Positions 47,004 through 54,562 of a stretch of 64,000 nucleotides of DNA are shown piece after piece (the stretch's first letter is position 1; every line of letters starts with the position of its first letter). The position numbers were made by a program, and so were the translations under genes. Source of the stretch: Citricoccus sp. SGAir0253 (lineage in GTDB: Bacteria; Actinomycetota; Actinomycetes; Actinomycetales; Micrococcaceae). Location: contig NZ_CP039424.1 of the NCBI RefSeq assembly GCF_005877055.1, forward strand, positions 1,984,001-2,048,000. Direction: 5' to 3'. The notes beneath the pieces were generated by a model. It was not told the DNA's origin, made no database searches, and worked only from the letters and a program-made list of their open reading frames with translations.

Positions 47004-47089
47004 GCCGCCGGTCCCGGGCCGGCGCTCGCGGCCGCGGGGCCGTAGGTGGCCTCCGGACCGTCCGTGGGAGTACCCGCCGCGGGAGGGCG

Positions 47090-48229
47090 TCAGCCGCCGA
47101 TCGCGTTCATGCCGCGGCCGGGCTGGACGAAGCCGGGGTCGTCGATCCCGTGGCCGGCCCGCTTCGCCGCGACGGACAGCTGCAGGGCGGCGGCCAGCTC
47201 CCCGTCCGTGGCCCCCTCGCGCAGGAGCGTGCGCAGGTCCGTCTCCTCGCGCGCGAACAGGCAGTTGCGCACCTGCCCGTCGGCGGTGAGGCGCAACCGG
47301 TCGCAGTCCCCGCAGAACGGGGCCGAGACCGAGGCGATGACGCCCACCGTGTGGGGCCCGCCGTCGACCGTGTACAGGGCCGCCGGGGAGGATCCGCGGC
47401 CGGGCACCGGGGCGAGCGTGAAGCGCTCGGCGAGCCGCTCGAGGATCTCCTCGCCCGAGACGAGGTGGTCCCGGCGCCACGTGTGCCCGGCGTCGAGCGG
47501 CATCTGCTCGATGAAGCGCATCTGGGCGTCCTGCGACACGGCGAAGGCGACGAGGTCGGCGAGCTCGTCGTCGTTCACCCCGCGCAGGGCCACCGCGTTG
47601 ATCTTCAGCGGGCGCAGCCCGGACGCGCGGACCGCCGCGATCCCGGCGAGCACGTCCGCGTGCCGGTCCCGGCGGGTCAGCTCCCGGAAGCGCTCCGGGC
47701 GCAGCGTGTCCAGGGAGACGTTGACGCGGGAGAGCCCGGCCGCCCGCAGGGCCGGCAGCCGCCGGTCCAGGGAGATGCCGTTGGTGGTCATCGCCACCGG
47801 AAGCCGACCGCCGCCGGGCAGCCCGATCGCGGCCAGCCGGGCGACGACGTCCTCGAGGTCCGGGCGCAGCAGCGGCTCGCCGCCCGTGAGCCGGACGCCG
47901 GTGATCCCGTGGTCCACGGCGATCCGCACGAGCCGCTCGATGTCCCCGGCCCGCAGCAGCTGGTCGCCCGGCGTGAACGGGCCGGCGTCCTCCGGCATGC
48001 AGTACGTGCAGCGCAGGGAGCACTTGTCCGTCAGGGACACCCGCAGGTCCCGGTGCACCCGGCCGAAGCCGTCGGCCATCACGGGCCCGGTGGCGACGGC
48101 GGCCAGCTCGGCCCGGGTGGGCAGGTGCCGGAGGGCCTCGGGACCGGCGGACGGGTCCGCCGCCGCGCCCGGGCGGGCGCCCGGCGCCGAGACCGTCCGC
48201 GTCGAGAGGGTCACCGGCACCCGGCTCAC
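47090..48229 (-). CDS. moaA: GTP 3',8-cyclase
   Basis: Radical SAM enzyme for the first step of molybdenum cofactor synthesis. The N-terminal cluster motif is CSLRCTYCMPE (about residue 70), the C-terminal cluster cysteines are in APFCGDCDRLR and NCLF, and the essential Gly-Gly ends the protein (GMNAIGG). TGGEPLLR and NVSLDTLRPERF are typical. The N-terminus is about 50 residues longer than in E. coli. GTG 48229 overlaps the moaE stop by 4 bp (GTGA), so moaB-moaE-moaA form a coupled minus-strand operon. Confidence 0.96.
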   Translation of the reverse strand: MSRVPVTLSTRTVSAPGARPGAAADPSAGPEALRHLPTRAELAAVATGPVMADGFGRVHRDLRVSLTDKCSLRCTYCMPEDAGPFTPGDQLLRAGDIERLVRIAVDHGITGVRLTGGEPLLRPDLEDVVARLAAIGLPGGGRLPVAMTTNGISLDRRLPALRAAGLSRVNVSLDTLRPERFRELTRRDRHADVLAGIAAVRASGLRPLKINAVALRGVNDDELADLVAFAVSQDAQMRFIEQMPLDAGHTWRRDHLVSGEEILERLAERFTLAPVPGRGSSPAALYTVDGGPHTVGVIASVSAPFCGDCDRLRLTADGQVRNCLFAREETDLRTLLREGATDGELAAALQLSVAAKRAGHGIDDPGFVQPGRGMNAIGG

Positions 48230-48762
48230 GGCAGGCCCACCCAGTGCGGCGCGCCGGAGGCGGTGTGCTGGCGCTTCCAGATCGGCACCTCGGCCTTGAT
48301 GTCCTCCACCACGGCCCGGCAGGCCTCGAAGGCCTCGGCGCGGTGGGCCGACGCCACGGACACCACGAGCGCCAGGTCGCCCACCGCGAGCGGCCCGGTC
48401 CGGTGCACCGCGGCCACGCGCACCTCCCCGTCCGGGTGGCCCGGGCCGCGGGCGTGCCGGGCGACGATCCCGTCCAGGATCGCCCCGGCGTCCGGGTGCG
48501 AGGTGTACTCCAGGGCGGTGACGGTGCCGTCCGCCTCCGGGTCGTGGTCCCGGACGACGCCGGTGAACGTCAGCGCGGCCCCGCACCGGGCGGTGACCAC
48601 GGACGCCTCGATCGCCGACGCGTCCAGCGGCGCCGCGGACACGCCCGCGAGCGCCGGCCCGGGGTCGGCGGCCGTGCCCCGGGCGGCGCCGGGGACCCGC
48701 TCGGCGGGGTCCGCGGTGACGTGCCCGCTGGCGTGCCCGGTCGCGTGCTCAGTGGCGGACAT
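48226..48762 (-). CDS. moaE: Molybdopterin synthase catalytic subunit
   Basis: MoaE converts cyclic pyranopterin monophosphate to molybdopterin with thiocarboxylated MoaD. The 178-residue protein has a non-conserved N-terminal extension of about 45 residues rich in His, Ala and Pro, then the core: GAALTFTGVVRDHDPEADG, LEYTSHPDAG, VHRTGPLAVGDLALVVSVAS, AHRAEAFEACR and the active-site Lys/Arg in VPIWKRQHTASG. ATG 48762 overlaps the end of moaB by 14 bp, and its stop overlaps moaA. Confidence 0.95.
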   Translation of the reverse strand: MSATEHATGHASGHVTADPAERVPGAARGTAADPGPALAGVSAAPLDASAIEASVVTARCGAALTFTGVVRDHDPEADGTVTALEYTSHPDAGAILDGIVARHARGPGHPDGEVRVAAVHRTGPLAVGDLALVVSVASAHRAEAFEACRAVVEDIKAEVPIWKRQHTASGAPHWVGLP

Positions 48763-49258
48763 GGTCTCCCCCGTCCAGCTGGTCCACGAGGTGGGGCAGC
48801 AGGGGGGCCAGCAGCGGCACGGCCTGCTCGGCCGCCCGGCGCGAGCCCGGCAGGGTCACCACGACGGCCGGGCGGTGCGCCTCCGGGTCCCCCGGGTCCA
48901 CCACCCCGGCGCGGCCCCGGGAGAGCACCGCCGTGGGGGTCTGCTCCTGCCCCGCGCGGCGCAGCATCTCCGGGATCCCCGGCAGGTCCCGGGTGATCAG
49001 CTGGTCCACCGCCTCGGGGGTGCGGTCCCGCGGGCCCACGCCGGTGCCCCCGAGGGTCAGCACCACGCGGGCGCCCAGCGCACAGGCCTCCGCGACGGCC
49101 GCGCTGACGGGACGGACGCCGTCGGGCACCACGGCGTGGCGCACGGGCCATCCGGGCAGCCCCTCGGCCACCAGCGCGCGCACCGCCGGGCCGGCGGTGT
49201 CCTCGGCGGTCCCGGCGGAGACCCGGTCGGAGACCGTGAGGATGTGAATGGTGTGCAT
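48749..49258 (-). CDS. moaB: MogA/MoaB family molybdenum cofactor protein
   Basis: Adenylylates molybdopterin so that MoeA can insert molybdate (MogA-type activity). The 169-residue protein has the MoCF-binding fold with [39 protein letters not shown] and the [16 protein letters not shown] end. ATG 49258 is followed by MHTIHILTV. It is first in the minus-strand arm moaB-moaE-moaA, 62 bp from the divergent OsmC-globin gene. Confidence 0.93.
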   Translation of the reverse strand: MHTIHILTVSDRVSAGTAEDTAGPAVRALVAEGLPGWPVRHAVVPDGVRPVSAAVAEACALGARVVLTLGGTGVGPRDRTPEAVDQLITRDLPGIPEMLRRAGQEQTPTAVLSRGRAGVVDPGDPEAHRPAVVVTLPGSRRAAEQAVPLLAPLLPHLVDQLDGGDHVRH

Positions 49259-49307
49259 GTTCCCTCCCGTTCCGCCAGTCTACGGACCCGGTCAACACCG
49301 CGGGCGG

Positions 49308-49313
49308 TAGCGT
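49308..49313 (+). promoter_or_regulatory. -10 element of the OsmC-globin gene, probably leaderless
   Basis: TAGCGT, then 7 nt, then the GTG at 49321. No Shine-Dalgarno is visible. Confidence 0.45.
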
Positions 49314-49320
49314 AGACGCC

Positions 49321-50433
49321 GTGGAACACACCTTCTCTCTGCGCGCCGAATGGACGGGGAACCGGGGCACCGGGACCTCCGGGTACAAGGACTACGCCCG
49401 CGACCTCGTGGTCCAGGCCGAGGGTCCCGGGGAGCTCACCGGCTCCGCCGCCCGCGCCTTCCACGGCGACGAGTCCCGCTGGAACCCCGAGCAACTGCTG
49501 CTGGCCGCCCTGGCCGAGTGCCACCTGCTGTCCTACCTGCAGGCCGCCACGGCCGCCGGCGTGGTGGTCACGGGCGCCTCCTGCCGGGCCGAGTGCGTGC
49601 TCACCCACGGTCGCGACGGCGGCGCCGTCACCTCCGCGACGCTGTTCCCGGAGGTGTGGCTCGCCGACGAGTCGCAGCGCGAGGCGGCCGAGGCCCTGCA
49701 CCAGCCGGCCCACGAGGCGTGCTTCATCGCCCGCTCGGTCGCCTTCCCCGTGACCGTCGTCCCGCAGGAGGCCCGGCAGATGCGGCACCTGCCCGACTTC
49801 GGCAGCCGGCTCGGCGCGCCGGTCGCGGTGCTGAGGCCCAGCCGGGGCAAGGCGCCCAGCCGGGTCACCGGGCTGGAGGACCGGCCGGGGATGATGCCGG
49901 CGCCGTCCGCCGCTCCCGGCAGCCCCGCGAGTGCGGCGCCGACCGCCGCGGGAGCGACGGCACCGGCCACCGGGGCGGGGTCCTCCCCGGGCGGCGGCAC
50001 CGCCCCGGGTGCCGGCACCCCGGGGGGCGCGGCGCCGTCGTCGGCACCCGCCGCGCCGGACACCGCGAGTTTCTACGAGCAGGTCGGCGGGCACGAGACG
50101 TTCGCCCGGCTGTGCCGCGTGTTCTACGAGGGCGTGGCGGCGGACCCGGGTTTCCGGGCCATGTACCCGGAGGAGGACCTCGGCCCCGCGGAGGAGCGGC
50201 TGCGGATGTTCCTGGAGCAGTACTGGGGCGGCCCGCGCACCTACGGCGAGCAGCGGGGGCACCCCCGCCTGCGGATGCGCCACGCCCCGTTCACCATCGA
50301 CTTCGCGGCGCGGGACACCTGGCTGCGGCACATGCGCGCGGCCGTGGACTCGCTCGGGCTCGCGCCGCTGCACGAGCAGACGCTCTGGGACTACCTCGAG
50401 CGCGCGGCCCACTCGATGGTGAACTCCGCCTGA
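49321..50433 (+). CDS. OsmC-family / group II truncated hemoglobin fusion protein
   Basis: One 370-residue frame with two redox modules. Residues about 1-145 are an OsmC/Ohr-type domain with both peroxidatic-type cysteines (C67 in LAECHLL, C134 in HEACFIARS). Residues about 190-248 are an Ala/Pro/Gly linker. Residues 249-370 are a GlbO-type truncated hemoglobin: proximal His 321 (RLRMRHAPF), Trp G8 334, Tyr 269 and Tyr 282 at B10 and CD1, and [18 protein letters not shown], nearly identical to M. tuberculosis GlbO. The linkage suggests coupled peroxide or organic hydroperoxide reduction and O2/NO chemistry. It is cytoplasmic and has a monocistronic promoter. I know the two families as separate genes. 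Confidence 0.93.
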   Translation: MEHTFSLRAEWTGNRGTGTSGYKDYARDLVVQAEGPGELTGSAARAFHGDESRWNPEQLLLAALAECHLLSYLQAATAAGVVVTGASCRAECVLTHGRDGGAVTSATLFPEVWLADESQREAAEALHQPAHEACFIARSVAFPVTVVPQEARQMRHLPDFGSRLGAPVAVLRPSRGKAPSRVTGLEDRPGMMPAPSAAPGSPASAAPTAAGATAPATGAGSSPGGGTAPGAGTPGGAAPSSAPAAPDTASFYEQVGGHETFARLCRVFYEGVAADPGFRAMYPEEDLGPAEERLRMFLEQYWGGPRTYGEQRGHPRLRMRHAPFTIDFAARDTWLRHMRAAVDSLGLAPLHEQTLWDYLERAAHSMVNSA

Positions 50434-50462
50434 GCCGGCCCGGCCCGTCCTCCCGGGCCGGC
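50434..50462. terminator. Terminator after the OsmC-globin gene
   Basis: 10-bp arms GCCGGCCCGG/CCGGGCCGGC with a 9-nt loop, starting right after the stop codon. It lies between convergent genes. Confidence 0.7.
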
Positions 50463-50505
50463 GGTGCGGGGGCCGAGGGCGCGGGACCGCGCCGACGGCG
50501 CGGGG

Positions 50506-51219
50506 TCAGAGGGCCATCGGCCGGCGGCACAGCACGAACCCCGAGGGGCCGGACAGGCGTACCCACGGGCCGGCGGCGTGCACCGCCGTCGAGCCGCCCG
50601 GGCGCAGGAAGCCCAGGCCGTGGGCGGCGAGGGCCGCCCCGGCCGGCAGCACGCCGTCGTCCGGGCCCGCCCCGCCGAGCAGGCGCCCCCACACCGCGGC
50701 GCGCGCCTGGGCGACCATCGAGGCCCCCGGGTCCTGCGGCAGCGCCTCCCCCAGCTCGCGGATGCCCTCCTGGGCCACCTGCTGCAGCTCGTCGTCGGCC
50801 ACGGTGGCCACGGGCCGCCATCCGGCGCGCGGCGGGGTCACGGCCGTCCAGGCCGCCTGCTCGGTGACCGGCGGCAGGGCGAGGGCCGGCGTCCCGGTGG
50901 ACGCCATGCGGGCCAGCCGCTCCAGGACCGAGGACAGCGCGTAGACGGCGTCCCAGCCGTCCAGCCCCGCGCGGCCGAGCCGGAACGTGCGCAGCCCCAG
51001 GGCGACCGGCACCCCGTCCCCCAGGCCCCGGGGCTGCAGCACGGACACCCATGCCGCCAGCACCGTGCCGGCCACCTGCAGGCGCATCCCCGTGTCCGCC
51101 ATCGTGCGGGCACGGGTGGCGTAGCGCTCGAGGTCCGCGACCGCCTCGAGGTCCTCGAGCACGAGTTCCGGGCGGGTGGCGGAGGACGGGGCGGTGGTGT
51201 CGCGGGGCGTGGGGGGCAT
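50506..51219 (-). CDS. Hypothetical actinobacterial protein
   Basis: A 237-residue protein with no domain I recognise. It has no signal peptide or membrane helix, is Ala/Leu-rich with a mostly helical pattern (LEDLEAVADLERYATRARTM, QQVAQEGIRELGEALPQ), and ends in a glycine-rich beta-like segment (GPWVRLSGPSGFVLCRR). ATG 51219 is preferred over the one 9 nt upstream because a GACAAT -10 lies 7 nt before it, exactly as at valS. It converges on the globin gene and is divergent from tesB. It is plausibly a conserved cytoplasmic protein, with no functional clue in the context. Confidence 0.75.
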   Translation of the reverse strand: MPPTPRDTTAPSSATRPELVLEDLEAVADLERYATRARTMADTGMRLQVAGTVLAAWVSVLQPRGLGDGVPVALGLRTFRLGRAGLDGWDAVYALSSVLERLARMASTGTPALALPPVTEQAAWTAVTPPRAGWRPVATVADDELQQVAQEGIRELGEALPQDPGASMVAQARAAVWGRLLGGAGPDDGVLPAGAALAAHGLGFLRPGGSTAVHAAGPWVRLSGPSGFVLCRRPMAL

Positions 51220-51226
51220 GCCCACC

Positions 51227-51232
51227 ATTGTC
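51227..51232 (-). promoter_or_regulatory. -10 element of the hypothetical gene, probably leaderless
   Basis: GACAAT on the minus strand, 7 nt before the ATG at 51219. Hexamer and spacing are identical to the valS promoter. Confidence 0.4.
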
Positions 51233-51275
51233 CCACCGGGGGCGGCCCGCCCGCGGCGGCCCCCGGTCGGCGGGC

Positions 51276-51306
51276 TAGAATGAGCCGCAGGTTACCAACA
51301 GGTAGC
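51276..51306 (+). promoter_or_regulatory. tesB promoter with candidate operator
   Basis: TAGAAT (51276-51281) is a good -10. Just downstream is the near-perfect inverted repeat GTTACC-AACA-GGTAGC (51291-51306), over the expected transcription start. A TetR/FadR-type repressor could bind here. This is suggested by symmetry only. Confidence 0.35.
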
Positions 51307-51338
51307 GTGAGCGGTGGTCACGGACGGAGGGACGGTCC

Positions 51339-52328
51339 ATGGGGTCTGACAGGGTGCGACGGCTGCGCGAGAACTTCCCCGAGGACCCCACCGACGTCCT
51401 GCGCCGCGTCCTGTCGCTCACCCCGGAGGGCTCCGACGAGCGCACCGGGGAGGCCCTCTTCACCGGCCTCACGCCCCCGCAGGCCCGCGGCCGCGTGTTC
51501 GGCGGCCAGGTCATGGCCCAGTCGCTCATGGCGGCGATCCACACGGTGGACGCGGGCCGGGCCATCCACTCGATGCACGGCTACTTCATCCGCCCCGGCG
51601 ACGCCCTGCAGCCGATCCGGTTCGCGGTGGAGGACCTGCGCGACGGGCGGTCATTCTCCGTGCGCCGGGTCCATGCCGACCAGGACGGCAAGACGATCCT
51701 GTCCCTCATGTGCTCCTTCCAGGAGCCCTCCCCCGGGCTCGACCACCAGTCGCCCATGCCGAACGGGGTGCCCGAGCCGGAGTCCCTGCCGGCCACGTCC
51801 CAGCGGCTGGGCCACGTCCAGCACCCGGTGGCCCAGGAATGGGCCTGGGCCCGCCCCTTCGACATCCGCCACGTCGACTCCCCGCTCGAGGCCACCCCCG
51901 GCAAGGAGCGCGTGGCCACCAACATGGTCTGGATGAAGACGTTCTCCGGGCTGGAGGGGGACGCCAACGTGCACCGGGCCGCGCTCGCGTACGCCTCCGA
52001 CTACACGCTCCTGGAGCCGGTGCTGCGCCGCCACGGCCTCGCCTGGGTCCGCCCCGGCATGAGCGTGGCCTCGCTGGACCACGCCATGTGGTGGCACCGG
52101 CCGGCCCGCGTGGACGAGTGGCTGCTGTACGTCCAGACGAGCCACTCCGCGCAGGGCGCCCGCGGACTCAGCCACGGGCGGATCTACTCCCGCGAGGGCG
52201 AGCTCGTGGCCTCGGTGGCGCAGGAGGGCATGATCCGCGTGCCGAACGACGCGCGGAACCGGGTCCGCGGGGCCGTACAGGACCTGTTCGTCAAGACCGC
52301 CTGGCGGCCGCCCCGGCAGTCCCGCTGA
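51339..52328 (+). CDS. tesB: Acyl-CoA thioesterase II
   Basis: A double hot-dog thioesterase that hydrolyses acyl-CoA to free fatty acid and CoA. The 329-residue protein has GRVFGGQVMAQSLMAA and the SMHGYFIRPGD segment in the first hot-dog, and the catalytic Asp in SLDHAMWWHRP with the Gln/Thr region in VAQEGMIR in the second. It is somewhat longer than E. coli TesB owing to a charged N-terminus and C-terminus. A GGAGGGA ribosome site precedes ATG 51339. It is separated from the amidohydrolase gene by about 70 bp that contains the latter's own promoter. Confidence 0.92.
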   Translation: MGSDRVRRLRENFPEDPTDVLRRVLSLTPEGSDERTGEALFTGLTPPQARGRVFGGQVMAQSLMAAIHTVDAGRAIHSMHGYFIRPGDALQPIRFAVEDLRDGRSFSVRRVHADQDGKTILSLMCSFQEPSPGLDHQSPMPNGVPEPESLPATSQRLGHVQHPVAQEWAWARPFDIRHVDSPLEATPGKERVATNMVWMKTFSGLEGDANVHRAALAYASDYTLLEPVLRRHGLAWVRPGMSVASLDHAMWWHRPARVDEWLLYVQTSHSAQGARGLSHGRIYSREGELVASVAQEGMIRVPNDARNRVRGAVQDLFVKTAWRPPRQSR

Positions 52329-52387
52329 GCCTCCCGGGCGGCCACCCGCCTGCCCCGGGGCCGTGGCCCGCCGCACCGGGGGTGGTC

Positions 52388-52393
52388 TACGTT
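52388..52393 (+). promoter_or_regulatory. -10 element of the amidohydrolase/DUF1704/ATP-grasp cassette
   Basis: TACGTT, then 6 nt (GGGATC), then the ATG at 52400. This indicates a separate, probably leaderless transcript for the cassette. Confidence 0.45.
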
Positions 52394-52399
52394 GGGATC

Positions 52400-53302
52400 A
52401 TGGACAACGACGTGGACACGGGCAAGGACACGGGCGAGGCCACCGATGGGCACGCGGGCGGGCCCAGCACCCCGGGACGGGGCACCGCCCAGGACGGCGG
52501 CGGGCAGATCCTCACGGTCGTGGGGCCGTGGGAGGAGCAGGTCGTGTTCACCGCCGTCCACGCCGGCCACGACCTGCGCCCCGAGGTCCGCGAGCTCATG
52601 GTGCTGGACGAGGCCACGCGGCTGCGCGAGGAGGACCCGCACTCCGACCGGATCGGCGCCCGGCTGGCCTCCGGGATGGTCATGCACCGCTCGCGCTTCG
52701 AGACGGACCTGAACCGGCCGCGCGAGCGCAGCGTCTACTCCTCGCCCGAGGACAGCTGGGGACTGCAGGTGTGGCGGGACGGGCAGCTGCCGGACGAGGT
52801 GGCCGCCGGCAGCCGCCAGGTCCACGACGCCTGGTACGAGGAGCTGGAGAAGCGCATCGCGCGCCTGGCGGCCCGCGGTCCCTTCGTCGTCTTCGACCTG
52901 CACACGTACAACCACCGACGGGACGGGCCCGACGCGCCGCCCGCGCCCCAGGAGGGCAACCCGGACGTCAACGTGGGCACGGGGACGCTGGACCGCGAGC
53001 CCTGGGCGCCCGTGGTGGACGCCTTCATGGAGGCGATGGCCGCCCCGGTCATCCCCGCCACCGGACAGCGCCTGGACGTGCGCGAGAACGTGCGGTTCTG
53101 GGGCCAGAACGAGGGCCGCTGGGTGCACCGCAACTTCCCGGACACCGCGTGCGTGCTCGCCCTGGAGTTCAAGAAGACCTTCATGGACGAGTGGACGGGC
53201 GAGGTGGACGAGGCCCACCTGGCCCAGCTCGCGGACGCCCTGGCCGGCACGGTGCCCGCGGTCACCGAGGCGCTGCGGCACGTGCGGGTGCCCTCGCCGT
53301 GA
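52400..53302 (+). CDS. N-formylglutamate amidohydrolase-like protein
   Basis: A metal-dependent amidohydrolase of the FGase family (carboxypeptidase-like fold). The 300-residue protein has an acidic, Gly-rich N-terminus (about 1-35), then VVFTAVHAGHDLRPE (expected metal ligand His), EEDPHSDRIGARLASG, SRFETDLNRPRERSVY and VFDLHTYNHRR (near residue 165). No histidine degradation genes are nearby, so the substrate is probably not N-formylglutamate but another N-acyl or isopeptide-type amide. Its TGA overlaps the GTG of the DUF1704 gene (GTGA), so the two are translated together. Confidence 0.87.
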   Translation: MDNDVDTGKDTGEATDGHAGGPSTPGRGTAQDGGGQILTVVGPWEEQVVFTAVHAGHDLRPEVRELMVLDEATRLREEDPHSDRIGARLASGMVMHRSRFETDLNRPRERSVYSSPEDSWGLQVWRDGQLPDEVAAGSRQVHDAWYEELEKRIARLAARGPFVVFDLHTYNHRRDGPDAPPAPQEGNPDVNVGTGTLDREPWAPVVDAFMEAMAAPVIPATGQRLDVRENVRFWGQNEGRWVHRNFPDTACVLALEFKKTFMDEWTGEVDEAHLAQLADALAGTVPAVTEALRHVRVPSP

Positions 53303-54465
53303 GCGCCACCGGCACGGGGCTGTCCACGCGGGACCGGGCGATCGACCACGAGCTCGCCCTGCTCTCCCGCACCTTCCGCTTCCTGCTGGACGTCACCCCC
53401 GTCAACGTCGAGGACGCGCGCCGGGAGTTCCTGTCCTCCGGCCGCCTGCCGGAGTTCCTCTACCGGGACCTGGAGGACGACCCCGAGGTGCTCAAGCAGG
53501 TCCTGGCGGACGTGCCCATCCACGAGGTGGACGACACCGTGCTGGGCACCCTGCTGCGCAACAAGCACCGCGAGATGTCCCTGCAGATCGACATGCTCTC
53601 CGTGCGGGACACCGAGGACTTCATGCCCCTGAGCATCGACCTCTACGGGGCGATCACCCCGGACCTGCGCCGCTCGGCGGAGTCCATCCTGGAGACCGTG
53701 ACGGTCACGGAGTCCACCTCGGCCGGGACCCTCGACGCGAAGCGGTTCCTCGACCGGGCGCACGAGGAGATCGAGTACTACCGCGAGCAGGACCCCGACA
53801 TCGACCTGCACGCCGAGGTGCGCCCGGACGTCTCCGGGGTGATGGTCGCCGGGGACACCCTGCTGATCGGGCAGGAGTCCAAGGTGCAGAAGGTCCGGGC
53901 CCACGCGCTGCTCCAGCACGAGGTGGGCACGCACCTGGTCACGCACGTCAACGGCGCCGCCCAGCCGGTCAAGGTGCTCGGCAGCGGCCTGGCCGGATAT
54001 GACGAGACGCAGGAGGGACTGGCGGTGCTGGCCGAGGTGGCGTGCGGCGGCCTCACCCGGTTCCGGCTGCGCCAGCTGGCCGCGCGCGTCCTGACCGTCC
54101 AGCGCATGGTCACCGGCGCCAGCTTCCAGGAGGCGCACGAGGCGCTCGTGGAGGACGGCGTCCCGGCCTCCTCCGCGTTCACCACCACCATGCGTGCCTT
54201 CCGCGCCGGCGGGCTGACGAAGGACGCCATCTACCTGCGCGGCATGCTGGACCTGCTCGCCCACCTGCGCCACGGCGGCACCCTGGACCTGCTGCTGCTG
54301 GGCAAGTTCTCCCTCGAGGACCTCCCCATGGTCCGCGACCTCCAGGAGCGCGGAGTGCTCGAGCCGCCCGTGCTGCGGCCGCGATGGCTCGAGGACGAGG
54401 ACGCGCCCGGACGGCTCGCGCGCGCGGCCGCCGTCGACGACCCCTGGGAGGACATCCTCCGGTGA
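53299..54465 (+). CDS. DUF1704 / QEGLA-motif metallopeptidase (MATCAP-like)
   Basis: A putative zinc carboxypeptidase of 388 residues. The zinc/catalytic motif is HEVGTH (about residue 206, in LLQHEVGTHLVT), and the family's QEGLA follows about 31 residues later (about 237-241), its Glu being the likely third ligand. The region is annotated in databases as flavohemoglobin expression-modulating QEGLA protein; eukaryotic relatives remove C-terminal tyrosine from tubulin. It probably trims a C-terminal residue from a peptide or conjugate. It is translationally coupled to the amidohydrolase and 97 bp upstream of the ATP-grasp gene. The N-terminal 140 residues are helical and family-typical. Confidence 0.88.
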   Translation: MSATGTGLSTRDRAIDHELALLSRTFRFLLDVTPVNVEDARREFLSSGRLPEFLYRDLEDDPEVLKQVLADVPIHEVDDTVLGTLLRNKHREMSLQIDMLSVRDTEDFMPLSIDLYGAITPDLRRSAESILETVTVTESTSAGTLDAKRFLDRAHEEIEYYREQDPDIDLHAEVRPDVSGVMVAGDTLLIGQESKVQKVRAHALLQHEVGTHLVTHVNGAAQPVKVLGSGLAGYDETQEGLAVLAEVACGGLTRFRLRQLAARVLTVQRMVTGASFQEAHEALVEDGVPASSAFTTTMRAFRAGGLTKDAIYLRGMLDLLAHLRHGGTLDLLLLGKFSLEDLPMVRDLQERGVLEPPVLRPRWLEDEDAPGRLARAAAVDDPWEDILR

Positions 54466-54562
54466 GCCGGCCCCGCGCCCCGGCGCCCCCTGCCGCCCCG
54501 CCGCCCCGGCCCCGCGCCGCCGGGGCCCCGCACGCCGCCCCACCGACCGAACGGAGCACCGC

